Shown one piece after another: positions 24,693-37,579 of a DNA stretch of 64,000 nt. Where the stretch lies: positions 82,980,958 through 83,044,957 of the forward strand of contig CP136069.1 in assembly GCA_032622095.1 (NCBI GenBank), read 5' to 3'. The translations under genes and the position numbers were made by a program. Below the pieces are notes generated by a model that saw only the letters and a list, made by a program, of their open reading frames with translations, had not been told where the DNA came from and did no database searches. Numbering within the stretch: the first letter of the stretch is position 1; every line of letters begins with the position of its first letter. Source of the stretch: Siphonodentalium dalli (taxonomy: Eukaryota > Mollusca > Scaphopoda > Gadilida > Siphonodentaliidae).

Positions 24693-26888
24693 CATGTGTG
24701 TGGTGGGGATACCTATATATGTGTGTGGCGGGGATACCTATATATGTATGTGGTGGGGATACCTATATATGAGTGTTGGGGATACCAATATATGTGTGTG
24801 GCGGGGATACTTATAGATGTATGTGGTGGGGATACATATAGATGTATGTGGTGGGAATACCTATATATGTATGTGGTGGGGATACCTATATATGTGTGTG
24901 GCGGGGATACCTATATATGTGTGTGGCGGGGATACCTATAAATGTATGTGGTGGGGAGACCTATATATGTGTGTTGGGGATACCTATATAGGTGTGTGGC
25001 GGGGATACCTATATATGTATGTGGTGAGGATACCTATATATGTGTGTGGTGAGGATACCTATATATGTGTTTGGCTGGGAGACCTATATATGTGTGTGGT
25101 AGGGATACCTATATATGTGTGTGGTGAGGATACCTACATATGTCTGTGGAGGGGATACCTATATATGTATGTGGCGGGGAGACCTATATATGTATGTGGC
25201 GGGGATACCTATATATGTGTGTGGTGGGAAGACCTATAGATGTATGTGGCGGGGATACCTATATATGTATGTGGCGGGGAGACCTATATATGTATGTGGC
25301 GGGGATACCTATATATGTATGTGGCGGGGATACCTATATATGTGTGTGGCGGGGAGACCTATAGATGTATGTTGCGGGGATACCTATATATGTGTGTGGT
25401 GAGGATACCTATATATGTATGTGGTGGGGATACCTATATAAGTGTGTGGCTTGGATACCTATATATGTGTGTGGTAGGGATACCTATATATGTATGTGGT
25501 GGGGATACCTATATATGTGTGTGGTGGGGATACCTATATATGTATGTGGTGGTGATACAGATATATGTGTGTGGTGGGGATACCTACAGATGTGTGTGGT
25601 GGGGATACCTATATGTGTGTGGTGGGGATACCTATATGTATGTGGCGGGGATACCTATATGTATGTGGTGGGGATACCTATATGTGTGTGGTGGTGATAC
25701 CTATATATGTATGTGGTGGGGATACCTATATATGTGTGTGGTTGGGATACCTATATATGTATGTGGTGCGGATACCTATAGATGTTTATGGTGGGGATAC
25801 CTATATATGTGTGTGGTGGGGATACCTATAGTTGTGTGTGGTGGGGATACCTATATATGTGTGTGGTATGGATACCTATAGATGTATGTGGTGGGGAGAC
25901 CTATATATGTGTGTGGTGGTGATACCTACATATTTATGTGGTGGGGATACCTATATATGTATGTGGTGGGGATACCTATATATGTGTGTGGTGGTGATAC
26001 CTATATATGTGTGTGGTGGGGATACGTATAGATGTGTGTGTTGGGGATACCTATAGATGTATGTGGTGGGGAGACCTATATATGTATGTGGTGGAGATAC
26101 CTATATATGTGTGTGGCGGGGATACCTAGATATATGTGTGTGGTGGGGATACCTATATATGTATGTGGTGGTGATACATATATATGTATGTGGTGGGGAT
26201 ACCTATAGATGTGTGTGGTGGGGATACCTATATATGTATGTGGCGGTGATACCTATATATATGTGTGGTGGTGATACCTATATACGTGTGTGGTGAGGAT
26301 ACCTGTATATGTATGTGGTGGGGATACCTATAGGTGTATGTGGTGGGGATACCTATATATTTATGTGGCGTGGAAACCTATATATGTGTGTGGTAGGGAT
26401 ACCTATATTTGTATGTGGTGGGGATACCTATATATGTATGTGGTGGTAATACCTATATATGTATGTGGTGGGGAGACCTATGGATGTATGTGGCGTGGAG
26501 ACCTATATATGTGTGTGGTGAGGATACCTATATATGTATCTGGTGGGGATACCTATATATTTGTGTGGTGGTGATACCTATATATGTGTGTGGTGGGGAG
26601 ACCTATATATGTGTGTGGCGGGGATACCTATATATGTATGTGGTGAGGATACCTATATGTGTGTGGCGGGGATACCTATATATGTGTGTGGTGGGGAGAC
26701 CTATATGTTTGTGTGGTGAGGATACCTGTATATGTGCGTGGCGGGGATACCTATATATGTGTGTGGCGGGGATACCTATATATGTGTGTGGTGAGGATAC
26801 CTATATATGTGTGTGGCGGGGATACCTATATATGTGTGTGGTGAGGATACCTATATATGTATGTGGTGGGGATACCTGTAGATGTATG
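24693..26888 (+). repeat. 25-bp satellite, block S7
   Basis: 2,196 bp, the same length as S8, with almost identical variant order. It begins with the usual post-element series and contains the 23-bp unit cluster near 25610-25690. It ends at the truncation breakpoint shared by copies 4-7. Confidence 0.96.
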
Positions 26889-27984
26889 TTTTCTATTTGA
26901 CTCATAGAATATGGTTGTAGTCATATTTTTATTTATGATATTATGTTAACAATTATTTTACCATTTCCACGAATAACCTTCAGGACCACTATCTACCTTT
27001 TCATTCCAAAGGCTTGTCTCTATCATTATATATTCTCTGCTAATTTATCTAATTTAACTGTTTTATCACACTCCAAATACCTCAGATCCATAAACATATA
27101 CCTGTGAATAATATTCTATACATTTTACCGGGTATAAGGTACCATTTATCTCAATCTAAATAGAATAACAAAATTATGACTGAAAAGTGAACTTTGAATG
27201 AATAATATCATGAATGATTATATGGCATGGTTCATAACTGTTGTAAATTTCAAGAGATTGTATCATTAATGATGATAATATTGTCAAAGTTGAAGCCTTT
27301 GCAGTGTCATTAGAGATTTTCACCTTTTAAATACAAAACAATTGCAACCTTGGTAAAGCTTGGTAAAGCTGGGTTGCAACCTTGGCCAAGGTCATTTACA
27401 ACCTTGGTAAAGCTTGGTAAAGTTAGGTTGGAAAGCTTGGTAAAGCTTGGAAAAGCTAGGCTGGAACCTTGGTAAAGCTTGGAAAAGCTGAGCTGGAACC
27501 TTGGTAAAGTTTGGAAAAGCTAGGCTGGAACCTTGGTAAAGCTTGGTAAAGCTAAGCTGGAACCTTGGTAAAGCTTGGTAAAGCTAGGTAAAGCTATGCT
27601 GGAACCTTGGTAAAGCTTGGTAAAGCTAGGTAAAGCTAGGCTGGAACCTTGGTAAAGCTTAGTAAAGCTAGGCTGGAACCTTGGTAAAGCTTGGTAAAGC
27701 TAGGTAAAGCTAGATTGGTAACCTTGGTAAAGCTTGGTAAAGTTATGATTAAGATTTTGTAAAGCTTGGAAATCCTTGGATAAGCTCGGTTTAATTTGCT
27801 GAGGTATTCCAAGGTTTTCCGAACTTGAAACGGGCCAATACCGCCCAATGATTTCCCAGCTTTTCCAAGGTCTCTAATCCTAGGATATCCTAGGAATTCC
27901 AAGGAATTTTCCTAACTTTTCCAAGCTTTTATTCCTAGGATATCCTAGGAATTCCTTGGATATCCTAGGACATTTTGGTAAGGG
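26889..27984 (+). mobile_element. Family A insert, copy 4 (5'-truncated, 1,096 bp)
   Basis: Starts abruptly at TTTTCTATTTGACTCATAG inside the core, directly after satellite GATGTATG. Missing are the left inverted repeat, the left CTTGG zone, the E-box/CRE cluster and the splice-donor-like site. The right part and right junction are normal. Against full copy 8, the deletion spans the equivalent of 37436-38110 (about 675 bp of satellite plus element), with ATGT shared at both edges. Confidence 0.85.
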
Positions 27985-30180
27985 CATGTGTGTGGTGGGG
28001 ATACCTATATATGTGTGTGGCGGGGATACCTATATATGTATGTGGTGGGGATACCTATATATGAGTGTTGGGGATACCAATATATGTGTGTGGCGGGGAT
28101 ACTTATAGATGTATGTGGTGGGGATACATATAGATGTATGTGGTGGGAATACCTATATATGTATGTGGTGGGGATACCTATATATGTGTGTGGCGGGGAT
28201 ACCTATATATGTGTGTGGCGGGGATACCTATAAATGTATGTGGTGGGGAGACCTATATATGTGTGTTGGGGATACCTATATAGGTGTGTGGCGGGGATAC
28301 CTATATATGTATGTGGTGAGGATACCTATATATGTGTGTGGTGAGGATACCTATATATGTGTTTGGCTGGGAGACCTATATATGTGTGTGGTAGGGATAC
28401 CTATATATGTGTGTGGTGAGGATACCTACATATGTCTGTGGAGGGGATACCTATATATGTATGTGGCGGGGAGACCTATATATGTATGTGGCGGGGATAC
28501 CTATATATGTGTGTGGTGGGAAGACCTATATATGTATGTGGCGGGGATACCTATATATGTATGTGGCGGGGAGACCTATATATGTATGTGGCGGGGATAC
28601 CTATATATGTATGTGGCGGGGATACCTATATATGTGTGTGGCGGGGAGACCTATAGATGTATGTTGCGGGGATACCTATATATGTGTGTGGTGAGGATAC
28701 CTATATATGTATGTGGTGGGGATACCTATATATGTGTGTGGCTTGGATACCTATATATGTGTGTGGTAGGGATACCTATATATGTATGTGGTGGGGATAC
28801 CTATATATGTGTGTGGTGGGGATACCTATATATGTATGTGGTGGTGATACAGATATATGTGTGTGGTGGGGATACCTACAGATGTGTGTGGTGGGGATAC
28901 CTATATGTGTGTGGTGGGGATACCTATATGTATGTGGCGGGGATACCTATATGTATGTGGTGGGGATACCTATATGTGTGTGGTGGTGATACCTATATAT
29001 GTATGTGGTGGGGATACCTATATATGTGTGTGGTTGGGATACCTATATATGTATGTGGTGGGGATACCTATAGATGTTTATGGTGGGGATACCTATATAT
29101 GTGTGTGGTGGAGATACCTATAGATGTGTGTGGTGGGGATACCTATATATGTGTGTGGTATGGATACCTATAGATGTATGTGGTGGGGAGACCTATATAT
29201 GTGTGTGGTGGTGATACCTACATATTTATGTGGTGGGGATACCTATATATGTATGTGGTGGGGATACCTATATATGTGTGTGGTGGTGATACCTATATAT
29301 GTGTGTGGTGGGGATACCTATAGATGTGTGTGTTGGGGATACCTATAGATGTATGTGGTGGGGAGACCTATATATGTATGTGGTGGAGATACCTATATAT
29401 GTGTGTGGCGGGGATACCTAGATATATGTGTGTGGTGGGGATACCTATATATGTATGTGGTGGTGATACATATATATGTATGTGGTGGGGATACCTATAG
29501 ATGTGTGTGGTGGGGATACCTATATATGTATGTGGCGGTGATACCTATATATATGTGTGGTGGTGATACCTATATACGTGTGTGGTGAGGATACCTGTAT
29601 ATGTATGTGGTGGGGATACCTATAGATGTATGTGGTGGGGATACCTATATATTTATGTGGCGTGGAAACCTATATATGTGTGTGGTAGGGATACCTATAT
29701 TTGTATGTGGTGGGGATACCTATATATGTATGTGGTGGTAATACCTATATATGTATGTGGTGGGGAGACCTATGGATGTATGTGGCGTGGAGACCTATAT
29801 ATGTGTGTGGTGAGGATACCTATATATGTATCTGGTGGGGATACCTATATATTTGTGTGGTGGTGATACCTATATATGTGTGTGGTGGGGAGACCTATAT
29901 ATGTGTGTGGCGGGGATACCTATATATGTATGTGGTGAGGATACCTATATGTGTGTGGCGGGGATACCTATATATGTGTGTGGTGGGGAGACCTATATGT
30001 TTGTGTGGTGAGGATACCTGTATATGTGCGTGGCGGGGATACCTATATATGTGTGTGGCGGGGATAACTATATATGTGTGTGGTGAGGATACCTATATAT
30101 GTGTGTGGCGGGGATACCTATATATGTGTGTGGTGAGGATACCTATATATGTATGTGGTGGGGATACCTGTAGATGTATG
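27985..30180 (+). repeat. 25-bp satellite, block S8
   Basis: 2,196 bp, collinear with S7 along its whole length. Confidence 0.96.
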
Positions 30181-31276
30181 TTTTCTATTTGACTCATAGA
30201 ATATGGTTGTAGTCATATTTTTATTTATGATATTATGTTAACAATTATTTTACCATTTCCACGAATAACCTTCAGGACCACTATCTACCTTTTCATTCCA
30301 AAGGCTTGTCTCTATCATTATATATTCTCTGCTAATTTATCTAATTTAACTGTTTTATCACACTCCAAATACCTCAGATCCATAAACATATACCTGTGAA
30401 TAATATTCTATACATTTTACCGGGTATAAGGTACCATTTATCTCAATCTAAATAGAATAACAAAATTATGACTGAAAAGTGAACTTTGAATGAATAATAT
30501 CATGAATGATTATATGGCATGGTTCATGACTGTTGTAAATTTCAAGAGATTGTATCATTAATGATGATAATATTGTCAAAGTTGAAGCCTTTGCAGTGTC
30601 ATTAGAGATTTTCACCTTTTAAATACAAAACAATTGCAACCTTGGTAAAGCTTGGTAAAGCTGGGTTGCAACCTTGGCCAAGGTCATTTACAACCTTGGT
30701 AAAGCTTGGTAAAGTTAGGTTGGAAAGCTTGGTAAAGCTTGGAAAAGCTAGGCTGGAACCTTGGTAAAGCTTGGAAAAGCTGAGCTGGAACCTTGGTAAA
30801 GTTTGGAAAAGCTAGGCTGGAACCTTGGTAAAGCTTGGTAAAGCTAAGCTGGAACCTTGGTAAAGCTTGGTAAAGCTAGGTAAAGCTATGCTGGAACCTT
30901 GGTAAAGCTTGGTAAAGCTAGGTAAAGCTAGGCTGGAACCTTGGTAAAGCTTAGTAAAGCTAGGCTGGAACCTTGGTAAAGCTTGGTAAAGCTAGGTAAA
31001 GCTAGATTGGTAACCTTGGTAAAGCTTGGTAAAGTTATGATTAAGATTTTGTAAAGCTTGGAAATCCTTGGATAAGCTCGGTTAAATTTGCTGAGGTATT
31101 CCAAGGTTTTCCGAACTTGAAACGGGCCAATACCGCCCAATGATTTCCCAGCTTTTCCAAGGTCTCTAATCCTAGGATATCCTAGGAATTCCAAGGAATT
31201 TTCCTAAATTTTCCAAGCTTTTATTCCTAGGATATCCTAGGAATTCCTTGGATATCCTAGGACATTTTGGTAAGGG
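30181..31276 (+). mobile_element. Family A insert, copy 5 (5'-truncated, 1,096 bp)
   Basis: Identical breakpoint and length to copy 4. Together with S8 it forms unit 2 of the 3,292-bp repeat (27985-31276). Confidence 0.85.
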
Positions 31277-31780
31277 CATGTGTGTGGTGGGGATACCTAT
31301 ATATGTGTGTGGCGGGGATACCTATATATGTATGTGGTGGGGATACCTATATATGAGTGTTGTGGATACCAATATATGTGTGTGGCGGGGATACCTATAG
31401 ATGTATGTGGTGGGGATACATATAGATGTATGTGGTGGGAATACCTATATATGTATGTGGTGGGGATACCTATATATGTGTGTGGCGGGGATACCTATAT
31501 ATGTGTGTGGCGGGGATACCTATATATGTATGTGGTGAGGATACCTATATGTGTGTGGCGGGGATACCTATATATGTGTGTGGTGGGGAGACCTATATGT
31601 TTGTGTGGTGAGGATACCTGTATATGTGCGTGGCGGGGATACCTATATATGTGTGTGGCGGGGATACCTATATATGTGTGTGGTGAGGATACCTATATAT
31701 GTGTGTGGCGGGGATACCTATATATGTGTGTGGTGAGGATACCTATATATGTATGTGGTGGGGATACCTGTAGATGTATG
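31277..31780 (+). repeat. 25-bp satellite, block S9 (shortened to 504 bp)
   Basis: Both ends match the ends of S7 and S8, but the middle is missing: relative to those 2,196-bp spacers about 1,692 bp are gone. This fits unequal exchange or deletion within the satellite. Confidence 0.95.
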
Positions 31781-32876
31781 TTTTCTATTTGACTCATAGA
31801 ATATGGTTGTAGTCATATTTTTATTTATGATATTATGTTAACAATTATTTTACCATTTCCACGAATAACCTTCAGGACCACTATCTACCTTTTCATTCCA
31901 AAGGCTTGTCTCTATCATTATATATTCTCTGCTAATTTATCTAATTTAACTGTTTTATCACACTCCAAATACCTCAGATCCATAAACATATACCTGTGAA
32001 TATTATTCTATACATTTTACCGGGTATAAGGTACCATTTATCTCAATCTAAATAGAATAACAAAATTATGACTGAAAAGTGAACTTTGAATGAATAATAT
32101 CATGAATGATTATATGGCATGGTTCATGACTGTTGTAAATTTCAAGAGATTGTATCATTAATGATGATAATATTGTCAAAGTTGAAGCCTTTGCAGTGTC
32201 ATTAGAGATTTTCACCTTTTAAATACAAAACAATTGCAACCTTGGTAAAGCTTGGTAAAGCTGGGTTGCAACCTTGGCCAAGGTCATTTACAACCTTGGT
32301 AAAGCTTGGTAAAGTTAGGTTGGAAAGCTTGGTAAAGCTTGGAAAAGCTAGGCTGGAACCTTGGTAAAGCTTGGAAAAGCTGAGCTGGAACCTTGGTAAA
32401 GTTTGGAAAAGCTAGGCTGGAACCTTGGTAAAGCTTGGTAAAGCTAGGCTGGAACCTTGGTAAAGCTTGGTAAAGCTAGGTAAAGCTATGCTGGAACCTT
32501 GGTAATGCTTGGTAAAGCTAGGTAAAGCTAGGCTGGAACCTTGGTAAAGCTTAGTAAAGCTAGGCTGGAACCTTGGTAAAGCTTGGTAAAGCTAGGTAAA
32601 GCTAGATTGGCAACCTTGGTAAAGCTTGGTAAAGTTATGATTAAGATTTTGTAAAGCTTGGAAATCCTTGGATAAGCTCGGTTTAATTTGCTGAGGTATT
32701 CCAAGGTTTTCCGAACTTGAAACGGGCCAATACCGCCCAATGATTTCCCAGCTTTTCCAAGGTCTCTAATCCTAGGATATCCTAGGAATTCCAAGGAATT
32801 TTCCTAAATTTTCCAAGCTTTTATTCCTAGGATATCCTAGGAATTCCTTGGATATCCTAGGACATTTTGGTAAGGG
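31781..32876 (+). mobile_element. Family A insert, copy 6 (5'-truncated, 1,096 bp)
   Basis: Same truncation point and length as copies 4 and 5. Small private changes (for example GTAATGC in the 32-bp array near 32503) are shared with copy 7. Confidence 0.85.
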
Positions 32877-34269
32877 CATGTGTGTGGTGGGGATACCTAT
32901 ATATGTGTGTAGCGGGGATACCTATATATGTATGTGGTGGGGATACCTATATATGAGTGTTGTGGATACCAATATATGTGTGTGGCGGGGATACCTATAG
33001 ATGTATGTGGTGGGGATACATATAGATGTATGTGGTGGGAATACCTATATATGTATGTGGTGGGGATACCTATATATGTGTGTGGCGGGGATACCTATAT
33101 ATGTGTGTGGCGGGGATACCTATAAATGTATGTGGTGGGGACACCTATATATGTGTGTTGGGGATACCTATATAGGTGTGTGGCGGGATACCTATATATG
33201 TATGTGGTGAGGATACCTATATATGTGTGTGGTGAGGATACCTACATATGTGTTTGGCTGGGAGACCTATATATGTGTGTGGTAGGGATACCTATATATG
33301 TGTGTGGTGAGGATACCTACATATGTCTGTGGAGGGGATACCTATATATGTATGTGGCGGGGAGACCTATATATGTATGTGGCGGGGATACCTATATATG
33401 TGTGTGGTGGGAAGACCTATAGATGTATGTGGCGGGGATACCTATATATGTATGTGGCGGGGAGACCTATATATGTATGTGGCGGGGATACCTATATATG
33501 TATGTGGCGGGGATACCTATATATGTGTGTGGCGGGGAGACCTATAGATGTATGTTGCGGGGATACCTATATATGTGTGTGGTGAGGATACCTATATATG
33601 TATGTGGTGGGGATACCTATATATGTGTGTGGTGGGGATACCTATATATGTATGTGGTGGTGATACATATATATGTATGTGGTGGGGATACCTACAGATG
33701 TGTGTGGTGGGGATACCTATATGTGTGTGGTGGGGATACCTATATGTATGTGGCGGGGATACCTATATGTATGTGGTGGGGATACCTATATGTGTGTGGT
33801 GGTAATACCTATATATGTATGTGGTGGGGATACCTATATATGTGTGTGGTTGGGATACCTATATATGTATGTGGTGGGGATACCTATAGATGTGTATGGT
33901 GGTAATACCTATATATGTATGTGGTGGGGATACCTATATATGTGTGTGGTTGGGATACCTATATATGTATGTGGTGGGGATACCTATATATGTGTGTGGC
34001 GGGGATACCTATATATGTATGTGGTGAGGATACCTATATGTGTGTGGCGGGGATACCTATATATGTGTGTGGTGGGGAGACCTATATGTTTGTGTGGTGA
34101 GGATACCTGTATATGTGCGTGGCGGGGATACCTATATATGTGTGTGGCGGGGATACCTATATATGTGTGTGGTGAGGATACCTATATATGTGTGTGGCGG
34201 GGATACCTATATATGTGTGTGGTGAGGATACCTATATATGTATGTGGTGGGGATACCTGTAGATGTATG
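32877..34269 (+). repeat. 25-bp satellite, block S10 (1,393 bp)
   Basis: A shortened version of the S7/S8 spacer, about 803 bp less. The start matches S11 closely, including GTGTAGCGGGG near 32908 and the 24-bp GGCGGGATACC unit near 33183. A local duplication of TGGTAATACC-containing units lies at about 33800-33960. Confidence 0.95.
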
Positions 34270-35365
34270 TTTTCTATTTGACTCATAGAATATGGTTGTA
34301 GTCATATTTTTATTTATGATATTATGTTAACAATTATTTTACCATTTCCACGAATAACCTTCAGGACCACTATCTACCTTTTCATTCCAAAGGCTTGTCT
34401 CTATCATTATATATTCTCTGCTAATTTATCTAATTTAACTGTTTTATCACACTCGAAATACCTCAGATCCATAAACATATACCTGTGAATATTATTCTAT
34501 ACATTTTACCGGGTATAAGGTACCATTTATCTCAATCTAAATAGAATAACAAAATTATGACTGAAAAGTGAACTTTGAATGAATAATATCATGAATGATT
34601 ATATGGCATGGTTCATGACTGTTGTAAATTTCAAGAGATTGTATCATTAATGATGATAATATTGTCAAAGTTGAAGCCTTTGCAGTGTCATTAGAGATTT
34701 TCACCTTTTAAATACAAAACAATTGCAACCTTGGTAAAGCTTGGTAAAGCTGGGTTGCAACCTTGGCCAAGGTCATTTACAACCTTGGTAAAGCTTGGTA
34801 AAGTTAGGTTGGAAAGCTTGGTAAAGCTTGGAAAAGCTAGGCTGGAACCTTGGTAAAGCTTGGAAAAGCTGAGCTGGAACCTTGGTAAAGTTTGGAAAAG
34901 CTAGGCTGGAACCTTGGTAAAGCTTGGTAAAGCTAGGCTGGAACCTTGGTAAAGCTTGGTAAAGCTAGGTAAAGCTATGCTGGAACCTTGGTAATGCTTG
35001 GTAAAGCTAGGTAAAGCTAGGCTGGAACCTTGGTAAAGCTTAGTAAAGCTAGGCTGGAACCTTGGTAAAGCTTGGTAAAGCTAGGTAAAGCTAGATTGGC
35101 AACCTTGGTAAAGCTTGGTAAAGTTATGATTAAGATTTTGTAAAGCTTGGAAATCCTTGGATAAGCTCGGTTTAATTTGCTGAGGTATTCCAAGGTTTTC
35201 CGAACTTGAAACGGGCCAATACCGCCCAATGATTTCCCAGCTTTTCCAAGGTCTCTAATCCTAGGATATCCTAGGAATTCCAAGGAATTTTCCTAAATTT
35301 TCCAAGCTTTTATTCCTAGGATATCCTAGGAATTCCTTGGATATCCTAGGACATTTTGGTAAGGG
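34270..35365 (+). mobile_element. Family A insert, copy 7 (5'-truncated, 1,096 bp)
   Basis: Last of the four truncated copies, with the same breakpoint. It has a private ACTCGAAATACC change near 34452. The right junction is normal. Confidence 0.85.
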
Positions 35366-37579
35366 CATGTGTGTGGTGGGGATACCTATATATGTGTGTA
35401 GCGGGGATACCTATATATGTATGTGGTGGGGATACCTATATATGAGTGTTGTGGATACCAATATATGTGTGTGGCGGGGATACCTATAGATGTATGTGGT
35501 GGGGATACATATAGATGTATGTGGTGGGAATACCTATATATGTATGTGGTGGGGATACCTATATATGTGTGTGGCGGGGATACCTATATATGTGTGTGGC
35601 GGGGATACCTATAAATGTATGTGGTGGGGACACCTATATATGTGTGTTGGGGATACCTATATAGGTGTGTGGCGGGATACCTATATATGTATGTGGTGAG
35701 GATACCTATATATGTGTGTGGTGAGGATACCTACATATGTGTTTGGCTGGGAGACCTATATATGTGTGTGGTAGGGATACCTATATATGTGTGTGGTGAG
35801 GATACCTACATATGTCTGTGGAGGGGATACCTATATATGTATGTGGCGGGGAGACCTATATATGTATGTGGCGGGGATACCTATATATGTGTGTGGTGGG
35901 AAGACCTATAGATGTATGTGGCGGGGATACCTATATATGTATGTGGCGGGGAGACCTATATATGTATGTGGCGGGGATACCTATATATGTATGTGGCGGG
36001 GATACCTATATATGTGTGTGGCGGGGAGACCTATAGATGTATGTTGCGGGGATACCTATATATGTGTGTGGTGAGGATACCTATATATGTATGTGGTGGG
36101 GATACCTATATATGTGTGTGGTGGGGATACCTATATATGTATGTGGTGGTGATACATATATATGTATGTGGTGGGGATACCTACAGATGTGTGTGGTGGG
36201 GATACCTATATGTGTGTGGTGGGGATACCTATATGTATGTGGCGGGGATACCTATATGTATGTGGTGGGGATACCTATATGTGTGTGGTGGTAATACCTA
36301 TATATGTATGTGGTGGGGATACCTATATATGTGTGTGGTTGGGATACCTATATATGTATGTGGTGGGGATACCTATAGATGTGTATGGTGGGGATACCTA
36401 TATATGTGTGTGGTGGGGATACCTATAGATATGTGTGGTGGGGATACCTATATATGTGTGTGGTATGGATACCTATAGATGTATGTGGTGGGGAGACCTA
36501 TATATGTGTGTGGTGGTGATACCTACATATTTATGTGGTGGGGATACCTATATATGTATGTGGTGGGGATACCTATATATGTGTGTGGTGGTGATACCTA
36601 TATATGTGTGTTGTGGGGATACCTATAGATGTGTGTGTTGGGGATACCTATAGATGTATGTGGTGGGGAGACCTATATATGTATGTGGTGGAGATACCTA
36701 TATATGTGTGTGGCGGGGATACCTAGATATATGTGTGTGGTGGGGATACCTATATATGTATGTGGTGGTGATACATATATATGTATGTGGTGGGGATACC
36801 TATAGATGTGTGTGGTGGGGATACCTATATATGTATGTGGCGGTGATACCTATATATATGTGTGGTGGTGATACCTATATACGTGTGCGGTGAGGATACC
36901 TATATATGTATGTGGTGGGTATACCTAAAGATGTATGTGGTGGGGATACCTATATATTTATGTGGCGTGGAAACCTATATATGTGTGTGGTAGGGATACC
37001 TATATATGTATGTGGTGGGGATACCTATATATGTATGTGGTGGTAATACCTATATATGTATGTGGTGGGGAGACCTATGGATGTATGAGGCGTGGAGACC
37101 TATATATGTGTGTGGTGAGGATACCTATATATGTATCTGGTGGGGATACCTATATATTTGTGTGGTGGTGATACCTATATATGTGTGTGGTGGGGAGACC
37201 TATATATGTGTGTGGCGGGGATACCTATATATGTATGTGGTGAGGATACCTATATGTGTGTGGCGGGGATACCTATATATGTGTGTGGTGGGGAGACCTA
37301 TATGTTTGTGAGGTGAGGATACCTATATATGTGCGTGGCGGGGATACCTATATATGTGTGTTGCGGGGATACCTATATATGTGTGTGGTGAGGATACCTA
37401 TATATGTATGTGGTGGGGATACCTGTAGATGTATGTGGCGGGGATACCTATATATGTGTGTGGTGGGGATACATATATATGTGTGTGGTGGGGATACCTA
37501 TATATGTGTGTGGTGAGGATACATATAGATGTATGTGGTGGGGATACCAATAGATGTATGTGGGGGGGATACCTATATA
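35366..37579 (+). repeat. 25-bp satellite, block S11
   Basis: 2,214 bp. The first part matches S10, and the later part matches S7/S8 and the end of S6. It runs on past the truncation breakpoint (equivalent to 37435) into the units that normally precede a full element, so it keeps the ancestral sequence lost in copies 4-7. Confidence 0.96.

Larger units (their letters stand above)
24693..27984 (+). repeat. 3,292-bp higher-order repeat, unit 1
   Basis: Satellite S7 plus truncated family A copy 4. The next 3,292 bp repeat it almost base for base; the differences I saw are scattered single substitutions (for example GTGTGGCTTGG preceded by TATAAG near 25440 but TATATG near 28732). Confidence 0.9.
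27985..31276 (+). repeat. 3,292-bp higher-order repeat, unit 2
   Basis: Direct tandem copy of 24693-27984: same length, same internal breakpoint, few substitutions. Confidence 0.9.

Noticed and set aside
27636-27902. 88-codon minus-strand frame at the right end of family A, present in most copies
   Set aside because: Half of it is the 32-bp array (LPSFTK repeats) and the rest overlaps CCTAGG palindromes. Copies 1 and 2 shift frame. Its conservation follows from recent duplication.
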